A DNA stretch of 64,000 bases, from contig CAWKCD010000001.1 of the NCBI GenBank assembly GCA_963848035.1, positions 434,001 through 498,000 of the forward strand, given 5' to 3'. Under the pieces are notes generated by a model. The model was not told where the DNA came from, did not search any database, and saw nothing but the letters and a program-made list of their open reading frames with translations. Below are positions 9,555 through 26,855 of the stretch, piece by piece. This DNA comes from JAVVHH01 sp963848035. GTDB lineage: Bacteria > Pseudomonadota > Alphaproteobacteria > Acetobacterales > Acetobacteraceae. The translations under genes and the position numbers were made by a program. The first letter of the stretch is position 1, and each line of letters opens with the position of its first letter.

Positions 9555-10188
9555 TCTGCTGCTTCCTTATGCACGCCGTTCAGGCGCTCTTCGAGGCCCT
9601 TCAGCCCGGCGGTCGTCACGACCAGCAGGTCGTGCCGGACGATGTCGTAGACATTGGCGCCCACGGTCGGCAGCACGTCGATGCCGATGATGTTGCGCGA
9701 CGCCTTGCAGGAACCCGTCATCGACCGTATGGTCCACGACCAGCGCGCTCTTCCAGCCCAAGCCCTTCAGCTTGGCGGCGAGATCCTTGGTCTTGGTGCC
9801 GGCTGACGCCGTCGACGACGACCAGCTTGCCCTCGGACTGCTTCATCGACAGCGCCGAGATCAGGCCGAGACGGCGCACCTTCTTGGGCAGGTCGAAGCC
9901 GTGGTCGCGCACGACCGGGCCATGGACGCGGCCGCCGGTGCGGAACTGCGGCGAGCGCAGGCTGCCCTGGCGGGCGTTGCCGGTGCCCTTCTGCTTGTAC
10001 GGCTTCTTGGTCGTGCCGGAGACCTCGCCCATGCCCTTGGTCCGGTGCGTGCCGGCCCGGCGCTTCATCAGCTGCCAGTGCATGACGCGGGCGATGATGT
10101 CGGGGCGGACTTGCGCGCCGAACAGCGACTCCGGCAGTTCGGCCGACCCGGCCGCGCCGCCATCGAGCGTCTTGATGTCGATCTGCAT
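9551..10188 (-). CDS. rplD: 50S ribosomal protein L4 (two one-base insertions)
   Basis: L4 begins MQIDIKTLDGGAAG and carries the extended-loop signature KKPYKQKGTGNARQGSLRSP. The frame breaks twice. One break is at about 9797-9805, after SEGKLVVVDGV. The other is at about 9709-9714, after ALVVDHTVDDG. Each needs removal of one base. The corrected protein continues GTKTKDLAAKLKGLG, then ASRNIIGIDVLPTVGANVYD, and ends HKEAAE at a TGA overlapping the rplW start, giving about 211 residues. L4 is essential, so I treat both indels as sequence errors. Confidence 0.9.
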
Positions 10189-10190
10189 GA

Positions 10191-10901
10191 CTATGCCCCA
10201 GCCTCTTCTTGGGCAGGCGCCGCCTTGGTCTCGAGCAGGCCGGCCGGGAAGGGCAAGCCCTCCGGCGCCTTGCGCTTGACCGCGTCGGGCACCCGTACCC
10301 AGCCGTCCTTGGCGCCCGGGACCGCACCCTTGATCATCAGCAAGCCGCGCTCGGCGTCCACCGCCGCGACCTCGAGGTTCTGCGTGGTGATCCGCTCGTC
10401 GCCGAGATGGCCGGCCATCTTCTTGTTCTTGAACGTCTTGCCGGGATCCTGCCGGTTGCCGGTCGAACCATGGCTACGATGGCTGACGGACACGCCGTGC
10501 GAGGCCTCGAGGCCGCGGAAGTTCCAGCGCTTCATGCCGCCCTGGAAGCCCTTGCCCTTGGTCGTGCCGCAGACGTCGACCTTCTGCCCGACGACGAAAT
10601 GCGCCGCGCTCAGGGTCTGGCCGGACTCGAGCAGCGCATCGGGGCTCACCCGGAATTCCACCAGCTTCTTCTTCGGCTCGACCTTCACGCGGGCATAGTG
10701 GCCCTTGTTCGGCTGCGAGACGTTCTTCACCTTGGCCTTGCCCCAGCCGAGCTGGACCGCGGTGTAGTGGTCACGCTCCTCGGTGCGCACGTCGACCACC
10801 TGCACCTGGTCGATGTGCAGGACAGTGACGGGCACGTGGGTGCCGTCTTCCTTGAAGATCCGGGTCATGCCCAGCTTTTTCGCGATCAATCCGGTACGCA
10901 T
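10191..10901 (-). CDS. rplC: 50S ribosomal protein L3
   Basis: L3, 236 residues, from MRTGLIAKKLGMTRIF to an Ala/Glu-rich tail. The central loop that reaches the peptidyl transferase centre (WNFRGLEASHGVSVSHRSHG, GSTGNRQDPGKTFKNKKMAG) is intact. It lies 2 nt upstream of rplD. Confidence 0.98.
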   Translation of the reverse strand: MRTGLIAKKLGMTRIFKEDGTHVPVTVLHIDQVQVVDVRTEERDHYTAVQLGWGKAKVKNVSQPNKGHYARVKVEPKKKLVEFRVSPDALLESGQTLSAAHFVVGQKVDVCGTTKGKGFQGGMKRWNFRGLEASHGVSVSHRSHGSTGNRQDPGKTFKNKKMAGHLGDERITTQNLEVAAVDAERGLLMIKGAVPGAKDGWVRVPDAVKRKAPEGLPFPAGLLETKAAPAQEEAGA

Positions 10902-10911
10902 GAAACGGGCC

Positions 10912-11220
10912 TTAGATCTTGATTTCGACGTCCACGCCGGAGGCGAGGTCGAGCTTCATCAGCGCGTCCACCGTCTGCGGCGTGGGTTCAACGATGTCGA
11001 GGAGACGGCGATGGGTCCGGATCTCGAACTGCTCGCGGCTCTTCTTGTCGACGTGCGGCGAGCGGTTCACCGTGAAACGCTCGATATGCGTGGGCAGCGG
11101 GATCGGGCCACGGACCCGCGCACCCGTCCGCTTTGCGGTGTTGACGATCTCCCGCGTGCTGTTGTCCAGCACGCGGTGGTCATACGCCTTGAGGCGGATG
11201 CGGATGTTCTGGTTGTCCAT
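10912..11220 (-). CDS. rpsJ: 30S ribosomal protein S10
   Basis: S10/NusE, 102 residues; also a transcription antitermination partner of NusB and NusG. Blocks NIRIRLKAYDHRVLD, GARVRGPIPLPTHIERFTVN and the HVDKKSREQFEIRTH signature are all present. Only 21 nt separate it from tuf. Confidence 0.98.
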   Translation of the reverse strand: MDNQNIRIRLKAYDHRVLDNSTREIVNTAKRTGARVRGPIPLPTHIERFTVNRSPHVDKKSREQFEIRTHRRLLDIVEPTPQTVDALMKLDLASGVDVEIKI

Positions 11221-11241
11221 GACCTTAACCCAACCCCAACC

Positions 11242-12432
<1,191 letters not shown>

Positions 12433-12542
12433 GTCTGTCTCCGTCGCCCAATCGGGCGCTGTGGTTGCTGCCCCGACGGGGCGCTTGCTAGTGGTTGCCC
12501 GCCGGCCTCGAGAGCCGGGCGAAGCGCCTCTTTAGGGTGGTC
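12433..12542. other. rpsG-tuf spacer with stacked hairpins (fusA missing)
   Basis: Read on the minus strand, this 110-nt spacer contains two short GC hairpins in a row just before the tuf ribosome-binding region. One has the stem GCCCC/GGGGC around GTC, the other CGCCC/GGGCG around GATT. A further Gly/Cys-rich inverted stretch lies nearer rpsG. No U-run follows them, so they resemble processing or attenuation elements more than a terminator. The position is where fusA sits in most alphaproteobacterial str operons. Confidence 0.5.
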
Positions 12543-13019
12543 TTACCAGCGGTAGTGGCTGAACGCCTTGTTGGCTTCGGCCATCCGGTGGGTGTCTTCA
12601 CGCTTCTTGACCGCGGAGCCGCGGTTGTTGACCGCGTCGTGCAGCTCGTTGGAGAGACGATCCTCCATCGTGTGCTCGCCGCGCTTGCGGGCGCTGTCGA
12701 TGATCCAGCGGATCGCCAACGCCTGCCGACGCTCCGTGCGCACCTCGACCGGCACCTGATACGTCGCGCCGCCGACCCGGCGCGAACGCACCTCGACGGC
12801 AGGCTTCACGTTGTCCAGCGCCTCGTGGAACAGGCGCACCGGGTCGCCCGTCGGGCCGCCACGCTTCTTCAGCACGTCCAGCGCGCTGTAGACGATCGTC
12901 TCGGCGGTCGACTTCTTCCCGTCGTACATCAGCGCGTTCATGAAACGCGTGATGACGATGTCGCCGAACTTGGCGTCCGGCAGGATCTCGCGCTTAACCG
13001 CGCGGCGGCGTCGGCTCAT
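12543..13019 (-). CDS. rpsG: 30S ribosomal protein S7
   Basis: S7, 158 residues, assembly initiator of the 30S head. It begins MSRRRRAVKREILPDAKFGD and contains the conserved FMNALMYDGKKSTAE and RVGGATYQVPVEVRTERRQ blocks. It is 12 nt downstream of rpsL. Confidence 0.98.
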   Translation of the reverse strand: MSRRRRAVKREILPDAKFGDIVITRFMNALMYDGKKSTAETIVYSALDVLKKRGGPTGDPVRLFHEALDNVKPAVEVRSRRVGGATYQVPVEVRTERRQALAIRWIIDSARKRGEHTMEDRLSNELHDAVNNRGSAVKKREDTHRMAEANKAFSHYRW

Positions 13020-13031
13020 CCCAACCTCTCC

Positions 13032-13403
13032 TTACTTCGGCCGCTTGGCGCCGTACAGCGAACGGCGCTGGCGACGCTTCGGCAGGCCCTGCGTATCGAG
13101 CACGCCGCGCAGAATGTGATAGCGCACGCCCGGCAAGTCCTTGACGCGGCCGCCACGGATCAGGACCACCGAGTGCTCCTGAAGGTTGTGGCCTTCACCG
13201 GGGATGTAGCTCACCACCTCGTAGCCATTGGTCAGGCGCACCTTGGCGACCTTACGAAGCGCCGAGTTCGGCTTCTTCGGGGTCGTCGTGTAGACGCGCG
13301 TGCAGACGCCGCGCTTCTGCGGGCAGCCCTGCAGCGCGGGCACCTTGTTGCGCTTGGCCGCGGGCTCGCGCCCATTGGCGATCAGCTGGTTGATGGTCGG
13401 CAT
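13032..13403 (-). CDS. rpsL: 30S ribosomal protein S12
   Basis: S12, 123 residues. Lys43 (TTTPKKPNS) and Lys88 (GGRVKDLPG) are both the wild-type residues, so no common streptomycin-resistance substitution is present. Asp89, the site methylthiolated by RimO in many bacteria, is present. This is the first gene of the ribosomal block; upstream lies a 306-nt gap that should hold its promoter. Confidence 0.98.
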   Translation of the reverse strand: MPTINQLIANGREPAAKRNKVPALQGCPQKRGVCTRVYTTTPKKPNSALRKVAKVRLTNGYEVVSYIPGEGHNLQEHSVVLIRGGRVKDLPGVRYHILRGVLDTQGLPKRRQRRSLYGAKRPK

Positions 13404-13709
13404 ACGCCCCTGTTCCGTCCTTAGTTTCTGCCGGCCCGTCCCTCACGCATCCGACCGCCGGACCACAGAAATGCGGCGCAGGCAGGACAATCGCCCGCCC
13501 GCGCACCGCAGTGCTGCCCATGACCTAAGCGGCTCGAACGTGGGAGCCGCGGCGCCATGCGCTGTTCTGTGTCGACGACCGGCCCGAGAGGATCGGGTCA
13601 AGTCGAGGGCGGTCTCCTACGCCCCCCGACCCATGCCGTCAAGCGCGGGATGGCGCGCTGCGGCCGAATCTGCCCTGGGCTTACCGGTACGCAGGGCAGA
13701 TTGATCGGC
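13404..13709. other. Intergenic region upstream of rpsL with 11-bp inverted repeat
   Basis: This 306-nt stretch lies between the stop of the 525-residue repeat protein and the rpsL start. Near its distal end is a perfect 11-bp inverted repeat, AATCTGCCCTG at 13667-13677 and CAGGGCAGATT at 13692-13702, with a 14-nt loop. It begins 8 nt after the upstream stop codon and is probably a terminator, though without a clear U-run. The rpsL promoter should lie in the remainder, but I see no convincing -35/-10 pair. No coding frame with a recognisable product is present. Confidence 0.5.
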
Positions 13710-15287
13710 CTACAGAACGCTTTTGATCGAGTCCCAAGCGCTCGAAGCGGCGTTTTCGACCTTGTCCGCCACCTTGCTGGCCGTGTCCTCGACTGTTTTG
13801 GCGGCGCTGGCGGCACCGTCCTCGATCGCCTTCGCCGCCGCCTTGGCCTTTTCCTCGGCCGCCTTCACCGCATCCTCGGCCGCCTGCTTGGCTTTGCTCG
13901 CCAACTCCTCGGCTTTCTTCTCCGCCGCGCGGGCGGCGTCCTCGGCCATCTGCTCGGCCTTTTTGGCCATCTCCTCGGCTTTCTGCTCGGCGGCGCGCGC
14001 ACCGTCCTCGATCACCTTCTCCGCCTTCTGCGCGCCTTCCCCCACCGTCTTGGCCACCCCTTCGGCGACTTCCTCCACCTTCTTCGCCCCGGCCCGCACC
14101 CCGTCCTCGACGGTCTTCTCGGCCGACTCGACACCCTTGGCGACCTTCTTGGCGAGATCCTCGCCCGCCCCGATCCCCTTCTCCACCGTCTTCTCGACCG
14201 TTTCGGCGGCCGATTTGATGCCCTTGAGCGTGCCGTCGATCCCGCGCTCCACCGTCTGCTCCGCCGACATCACGATCTTTTCGGCCTTGGTCAGCGCCTC
14301 GCGCGCCTCCTTCTCGACAGTTTCCTCCGCCTTCTTGGCGAGCGCCTCGGCCTTCTCGAGCGCGGCCTCGGCGAGCTTCTCGAATTTCTCGGCTTCCTTG
14401 CCGACCGCATGGCCAGCCTTCTCCGCCAGACGTTCTGCCTCATGGGCGACCTTCTCGGCGCCTTCGACGACCTTGTGCGCGCCCTTGGAGATGTCCCGCC
14501 CGACATGCTCGGCGACCTGCTCGGCCCGCATCGCGACCTGCTCGGCGCCGTCGATCACCTTCTCGACGCCCTTGGCCGCCGTCTTGGCGACGTGGACGCC
14601 GGTATCCACTCCCGCCTCCACCACCTGCTCCGCGCCATCCGCGACCGCCTCCACGCCGCGCCCAGCCGCCTTGGCGAGGTGGACACCCGCATCCACCCCC
14701 GCCTCCAACACCTGCTCCGCGCCATCTGCGATCTTCTCGACCGCGCGGCCGCCGGCGTTCGCAACGCGGACACCCGTGTCCACCCCCGTCTCCAACACCT
14801 GCTCCGCGCCATCCGCGATCTTCTCGACCGCGCGACCGCCGGCGTTCGCAACATGGACACCCGTATCCACCCCCGTCTCCAGCACCTGCTCCGCGCCATC
14901 CGCGATCTTCTCGACCGCGCGGCTTCCGGCCTTCGCAACGTGGACGCCCGCATCCACCCCCGCCTCGACAACCTGTTCCGCACCATCCGCGATCTTCCCG
15001 ACCGCGCGGCCTCCCGCCCTCGCAACGTGGACGCCCGCATCCACCCCCGCTTCGACCACCTGCTCCGCGCCATCCGCCGCAGCGTCGATGCCCCGGCCGG
15101 CGGTCTTCGCCAGATGGCCCGCCGGCTTGTCCGCGTCGGACGAGAGCGGCCGCATACCCTTCTCCTGCCAAATATCGTCATCATCTCCGGCGCCCTGCTC
15201 AGGAGCGGCGTGCCGCACGATCGTTTCTTCGTCGATCTCGCTGAACTGCGCGATCCAGGTGATTTGAACCTTCGTCAATCGTGACAT
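13710..15287 (-). CDS. Ala/Glu/Lys-rich protein with 29-residue tandem repeats
   Basis: Not recognised as a known family. Residues 1-62 form an acidic lead that includes QFSEIDEETIVRH. Residues 64-237 are six tandem 29-residue repeats of the type GRAVEKIADGAEQVLETGVD followed by TGVHVANAG, plus a partial seventh. Residues 253-505 are Ala/Lys/Glu-rich with frequent KAEE/EKAE steps, likely a long amphipathic helix or coiled coil. No cysteines, signal peptide or membrane segment are evident. The composition resembles LEA-type, phasin-like or apolipoprotein-like helical proteins; that is an analogy, not homology. It follows the 489-residue gene by 46 nt in the same direction, so the two probably form one operon. 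Confidence 0.8.
   Translation of the reverse strand: MSRLTKVQITWIAQFSEIDEETIVRHAAPEQGAGDDDDIWQEKGMRPLSSDADKPAGHLAKTAGRGIDAAADGAEQVVEAGVDAGVHVARAGGRAVGKIADGAEQVVEAGVDAGVHVAKAGSRAVEKIADGAEQVLETGVDTGVHVANAGGRAVEKIADGAEQVLETGVDTGVRVANAGGRAVEKIADGAEQVLEAGVDAGVHLAKAAGRGVEAVADGAEQVVEAGVDTGVHVAKTAAKGVEKVIDGAEQVAMRAEQVAEHVGRDISKGAHKVVEGAEKVAHEAERLAEKAGHAVGKEAEKFEKLAEAALEKAEALAKKAEETVEKEAREALTKAEKIVMSAEQTVERGIDGTLKGIKSAAETVEKTVEKGIGAGEDLAKKVAKGVESAEKTVEDGVRAGAKKVEEVAEGVAKTVGEGAQKAEKVIEDGARAAEQKAEEMAKKAEQMAEDAARAAEKKAEELASKAKQAAEDAVKAAEEKAKAAAKAIEDGAASAAKTVEDTASKVADKVENAASSAWDSIKSVL
14532..15098 (-). repeat. 87-bp in-frame tandem repeat array
   Basis: Six complete 87-bp units (14577-15098) plus a partial unit down to 14532, all within the 525-codon gene. 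The spacing can be read from the recurring CCTGCTCCGCGCCATC at about 14624, 14711 and 14798 on the plus strand. The middle units are nearly identical at DNA level while the outer units have diverged. This suggests recent unequal crossing-over or slippage in the centre of the array. Confidence 0.9.
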
Positions 15288-15333
15288 GATCGGCTCCTCG
15301 GATTGGCAAACGGCCGCGGTCGCGTTGCACGGG

Positions 15334-16804
15334 TCAGTGGATGTTCTTCTGCAGCACGGCGAGGCTGGACATCACCGTCTTGGCGATCGTCAGCGGATGG
15401 AACGGATTGCTGTCCAACATCTTGATCGTTTGATCCTCGCTCACATGCTTCTGGTAGTGCTGGACCAGCTTGTGCGCGTGTTCGATGTGCTTGGCGCGTT
15501 CGGCGGGGTCGGGCGATTTGTTGACCGCTGCCAGCGCGTGCATCAGCCGGTCGTCGAGATGGTGCAGCGTGCCATCGACCTTGGTGCGCATGGTCTTGGT
15601 CAGATCGTCCAACAGACCGTGGCCGGCCAGGGCGGTGCCGAACGCCTTCTCGAGCTTCTGCACCTCGGACATCACCTTTTGCCGCGTCGCGGTCCAGACG
15701 TTGCCCGCCTTGTCGATGGCGGGGGCCTGCTTGGCGGCGTGCTCGTGATGAGCTCTTGTCCCCAGACCCGGCGCCGCCCGCGGCGCCACCCGAGCCGCCG
15801 ACGATCGCGTCCGCGAGCCGCTGCACGCCGCTCATGGCCAGCTCCAACTGGCCGCTCTTGATCGCCGCCTGGACCGCGGGCACCACCGACTTGACGATCT
15901 CGCCAAGGCCGGGAATCTGGCTGACCATCGCCATGGCCTTCTTCACCGTTTCGGCCAGCAGGGCGAGGATCTGCTCGCCTTCCTGACGCAGGTCGGGCTG
16001 CCCATCCGCGGGCGCGGCCTTGCCGTTCGCGGCGGGAGCAGCCTTGCCGTTCGCCGCGGCGGGCGCCGGGCCGGCCCCATTGGGCATGCTGACCTGCGCC
16101 GCGCCGCCGCCCCGGCCGGCGCTAGCGGCCTCACCGTCCTTGACCGCTTCGCGCAGGATGTCGATACCGGCGCTGGCCTGGTCGAGGTCGCCACGCTTGA
16201 GGCTCGCCTGGGCGTCGGTCGCGAGTTCCGCCAGCGCGGCCTTCTGCGTCGGGTCCTTGGCAATCACGGCCAGCATGCGCTTGACCAGGTCGGTGAGGTC
16301 CTTGGCGAGCGCGGCCGGGTTGGGCTGGTTCGCCGCGGCCGGGCTCGGCTCGGCCGGGGTCGCAGCCGCCGCAGCCGGCGCCGCGGCCGGTTTGGCCTCG
16401 TCGCCCTCGGTGCCCTCGGTGTCGGCCTCCTCGTGCGCCTCGACCTCGGTGCCGTCGTCGAGCTGGATCTTGACCTTGTTGAAGCCGGTGCCCTTGAGGG
16501 CGACGATCAGCTTGCGCGCGAGCCCGCCGCCGGCCTTGTTGACGGTGAAGCAGACCGTCTTGTCGTCGTTGGGATCGACCAGCGCCGTGCCCCAGCGGTG
16601 GCTCTTGCTGTCGGGCGCGGCGTCCTTGAGCTGTTTCTCGAGCGCGCGGCCGGGCTTTCGGCGGTCGAACTGCATGATCGCCTTGCCATCGCCGCCGAGC
16701 GCGAAGGCGACGGAGACCGGCTCGTCCTTGGCGAACCGCAGATGCCGCTTGATGTCGGCTCGTTCCATCCCGGCGGGTTCGTCCGCCGCATTCGGCTTGG
16801 CCAT
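15334..16804 (-). CDS. Unrecognised 489-residue multi-segment protein (one-base insertion)
   Basis: No family recognised. Residues about 10-125 look like a compact mixed alpha/beta domain (KRHLRFAKDEPVSVAFALGG, then FDRRKPGRALEKQLKDA, then KLIVALKGTGFNKVKIQLDD). An acidic Ala/Pro linker (about 126-165) follows, then helical segments separated by Gly/Ala/Asn-rich linkers with a duplicated NGKAAPA. The frame shifts at about 15759-15763, in a GGGG run on the coding strand. Removing one base joins it to a helical C-terminal domain containing HALAAVNKSPDPAERAKHIE and ending SSLAVLQKNIH. No signal peptide or membrane helix is seen. It lies between rpoC and the repeat protein. Confidence 0.75.
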
Positions 16805-16898
16805 GGTTGCCCCCTCGTGTCGATCAAAGACCGATACGTTATCGTGGGCGTGTCAAAATTTCGATGTGATTGTCGTCACGAGGCCGACGGCGGCGGAC

Positions 16899-16927
16899 AA
16901 AAAAAGGGCGACGCCGAAGCGCCGCCC
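16899..16927 (-). terminator. Rho-independent terminator after rpoC
   Basis: On the minus strand, a 9-bp GC stem (one G-U pair) with a UUCG tetraloop is followed directly by seven U residues (the A-run at 16899-16905 on the plus strand). It lies 27 nt past the rpoC stop and ends the rplKAJL-rpoBC transcription unit. The genes that follow therefore need their own promoter. Confidence 0.93.
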
Positions 16928-16953
16928 GTTTTCTCGGCCGAAAGTGGAGGCGG

Positions 16954-21142
<4,189 letters not shown>

Positions 21143-21159
21143 TGCGTCACCCCTTCACG

Positions 21160-21226
21160 GTCATCGCGAGCGCAACGAAGCGATCCAGGGCCGCTGGATG
21201 CTTCGCCGCAAACTCCCCGCGATGAC
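21160..21226. repeat. Palindromic intergenic element between rpoB and rpoC
   Basis: The 94-nt rpoB-rpoC spacer is almost filled by an imperfect palindrome. Outer arms are GTCATCGCG and CGCGATGAC, and inner arms ATCCAG/CTGGAT surround GGCCG. It belongs to the same general type as the element at 40982-41049 (both share a TCA-YY-GCGAG start and a TCCAGGGC centre). Such mobile palindromic repeats of the kind GTCATTGCGAG...AATCCAG are common in alphaproteobacteria. Finding one inside the rpoBC operon is unusual; the transcript would fold it into a long hairpin. Confidence 0.8.
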
Positions 21227-21236
21227 GGGTTCAAAA

Positions 21237-25411
<4,175 letters not shown>

Positions 25412-25513
25412 GCCTGCCCCTAACCTCGCTCAATACCACCCGACAGCGGCTGGACCTTGCCACCGGACACGGGAGGCGGCCCTCCCCGTCTGCAACAACG
25501 GGTTGCGGGCGGC

Positions 25514-25578
25514 GATCAACGTTGATCCCCACCCGCTCCCAGTCCTGAAATCATCCCGCGCGACGAGACGCCGCGCGG
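25514..25578. promoter_or_regulatory. Palindrome and stem-loop between rplL and rpoB
   Basis: The 176-nt rplL-rpoB spacer contains a perfect 14-bp palindrome GATCAACGTTGATC (25514-25527). It also has a 7-bp GC stem, CCGCGCG at 25556-25562 and CGCGCGG at 25572-25578, with a 9-nt loop. On the transcribed minus strand the stem is preceded by an A-run, not followed by a U-run. It is therefore more like the attenuator/RNase III-type element known between rplL and rpoB in enterobacteria than a full terminator. This is an inference from position and structure. Confidence 0.55.
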
Positions 25579-25587
25579 TTTTTGGTC

Positions 25588-25965
25588 TTACTTGATCTCG
25601 ACAGCGGCGCCCTGGTCTTCCAGCTGCTTCTTGAGCTTGGCAGCCTCGTCCTTGTTGACGCCTTCCTTGACGGTCTTCGGCGCGCCTTCGACCAGGTCCT
25701 TGGCTTCCTTCAGCCCGAGACCGGTGATGGTGCGGATTTCCTTAATCACGTTGATCTTCTTGTCGCCGGCCTTGGCCAGGATCACCGTGAACTCAGTCTG
25801 CTCTTCAACGACGGCGGCCGGCGCGGCCGGACCACCAGCGGCCGCAACCGCGACCGGCGCGGCGGCGGAGACGCCCCACTTCTCTTCGAGCATCTTGGAG
25901 AGCTCGGCAGCTTCCATAACGGTAAGGGAGGAGAGTTCCTCCACCATCTTCGCAAGATCAGCCAT
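25588..25965 (-). CDS. rplL: 50S ribosomal protein L7/L12
   Basis: Stalk protein L7/L12, 125 residues. The N-terminal dimerisation helices (LAKMVEELSSLTVMEAAELS), the Ala/Pro hinge and the factor-binding C-terminal domain (EKTEFTVIL-like, VIKEIRTITGLGLKEAKDLV) are all recognisable. It lies 83 nt after rplJ. Confidence 0.98.
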   Translation of the reverse strand: MADLAKMVEELSSLTVMEAAELSKMLEEKWGVSAAAPVAVAAAGGPAAPAAVVEEQTEFTVILAKAGDKKINVIKEIRTITGLGLKEAKDLVEGAPKTVKEGVNKDEAAKLKKQLEDQGAAVEIK

Positions 25966-26048
25966 ATTCGTATCCCTTAATTAGTCCCTGGTTGGTTCCA
26001 TGCAAGACCGGTGCCCCGTGAGGCCCAGTTCTTGCGCTCATTCACAGC

Positions 26049-26585
26049 CTAAGCCGCTTCAGCCTCGCTGCCTGTCTCGTCCTTGTTGGCATAGGCCCCC
26101 AAGACCCGCGCGATCTGCCCGGCCGGCGCGGCGAGCACGCCTGCGACCCGAGTGGCGGGGGTTTGCAGCAACCCCACCAGCTTGGCGCGCAAGGTGTCGA
26201 GCGACGGCAGATCGGCAAGCGCCCGCACACCAGCCGCATCGAGCGTCTGTTTGCCGAGCGCGCCGCCGATCAGCACGAGCTTATCGTTGGTCTTGGCGAA
26301 ATCGACGGCGGTCTTCGCCACGGCCACCGGGTCCTTCGACCACGCGAGCGCGGTCGGACCCTTCAGCATTGGCGCGATGCCGTCGAATGGGGTGCCCTCG
26401 AGGGCGAGAATGGCCAGCCGGTTCTTTGCGACTTTGAACGTCGATCCACCGTCCCGCATCTTGCGCCGCAGATCCGACACCTCGGCCACGGTCAACCCCT
26501 TGTTCTGGGTGACCACGACCATGGAAGTCTCTGCGAACACGGATGCGAGCGAGGTGACGAACTCCGCCTTCTCCGTACGGTCCAA
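26049..26585 (-). CDS. rplJ: 50S ribosomal protein L10
   Basis: Stalk base protein L10, 178 residues. The conserved TVAEVSDLRRKMRDGGSTFK and VAKNRLAILALEGT blocks are present, and the C-terminal helices that anchor L7/L12 dimers complete the protein. The start is a TTG (26585-26583) preceded by a purine-rich GGAGACGGGA. In other bacteria the L10-L12 complex represses its own mRNA through the leader just upstream. Confidence 0.96.
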   Translation of the reverse strand: MDRTEKAEFVTSLASVFAETSMVVVTQNKGLTVAEVSDLRRKMRDGGSTFKVAKNRLAILALEGTPFDGIAPMLKGPTALAWSKDPVAVAKTAVDFAKTNDKLVLIGGALGKQTLDAAGVRALADLPSLDTLRAKLVGLLQTPATRVAGVLAAPAGQIARVLGAYANKDETGSEAEAA

Positions 26586-26855
26586 GTCCCGTCTCCTATT
26601 GACCCGGCCGCGAGCAAGCCCGCGACGGGTCGGTTACGCCCATCCACACTCCCGCCGGGAGTGCGGTAATCGCCTGTCCTCAAGTCGGATCGAACAGGCA
26701 GGAGGAACCAACCGGTTCCGTCTATCTGTCTTCCCGTCTCCTGCGCGCGGACTTGCGTCCCTTAAGCCTCACCCTCTGATCAACGGAGCGGCACGTGCAG
26801 TCTTGGACAGGTTACCCGCCGGGCGAACCCGGCGAATTCGGTTGTCGTCGCAGCC
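26586..26855 (-). promoter_or_regulatory. rplJ leader region (probable L10-type autoregulatory leader)
   Basis: The 270 nt between rplA and rplJ contain no gene. On the minus strand they hold several strong hairpins: CGCCGGG/CCCGGCG near rplA, GGAACC/GGTTCC, CACTCCC/GGGAGTG and a Gly-rich stem close to rplJ. A structured leader at this position is where L10(L12)4 binds its own mRNA in many bacteria. I did not verify the kink-turn consensus, so the regulatory role rests on position and structure. Confidence 0.6.

Noticed and set aside
14532..15098. CRISPR array
   Set aside because: The 87-bp units are contiguous and in frame with no spacers between them. No direct repeat-spacer structure or cas gene occurs in the window.
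13723..15267. A 514-codon plus-strand frame opposite the repeat protein
   Set aside because: It is Ala/Ser/Thr-rich with no motif. The minus-strand frame has the regular repeats, heptad-like helices and a sensible operon position.
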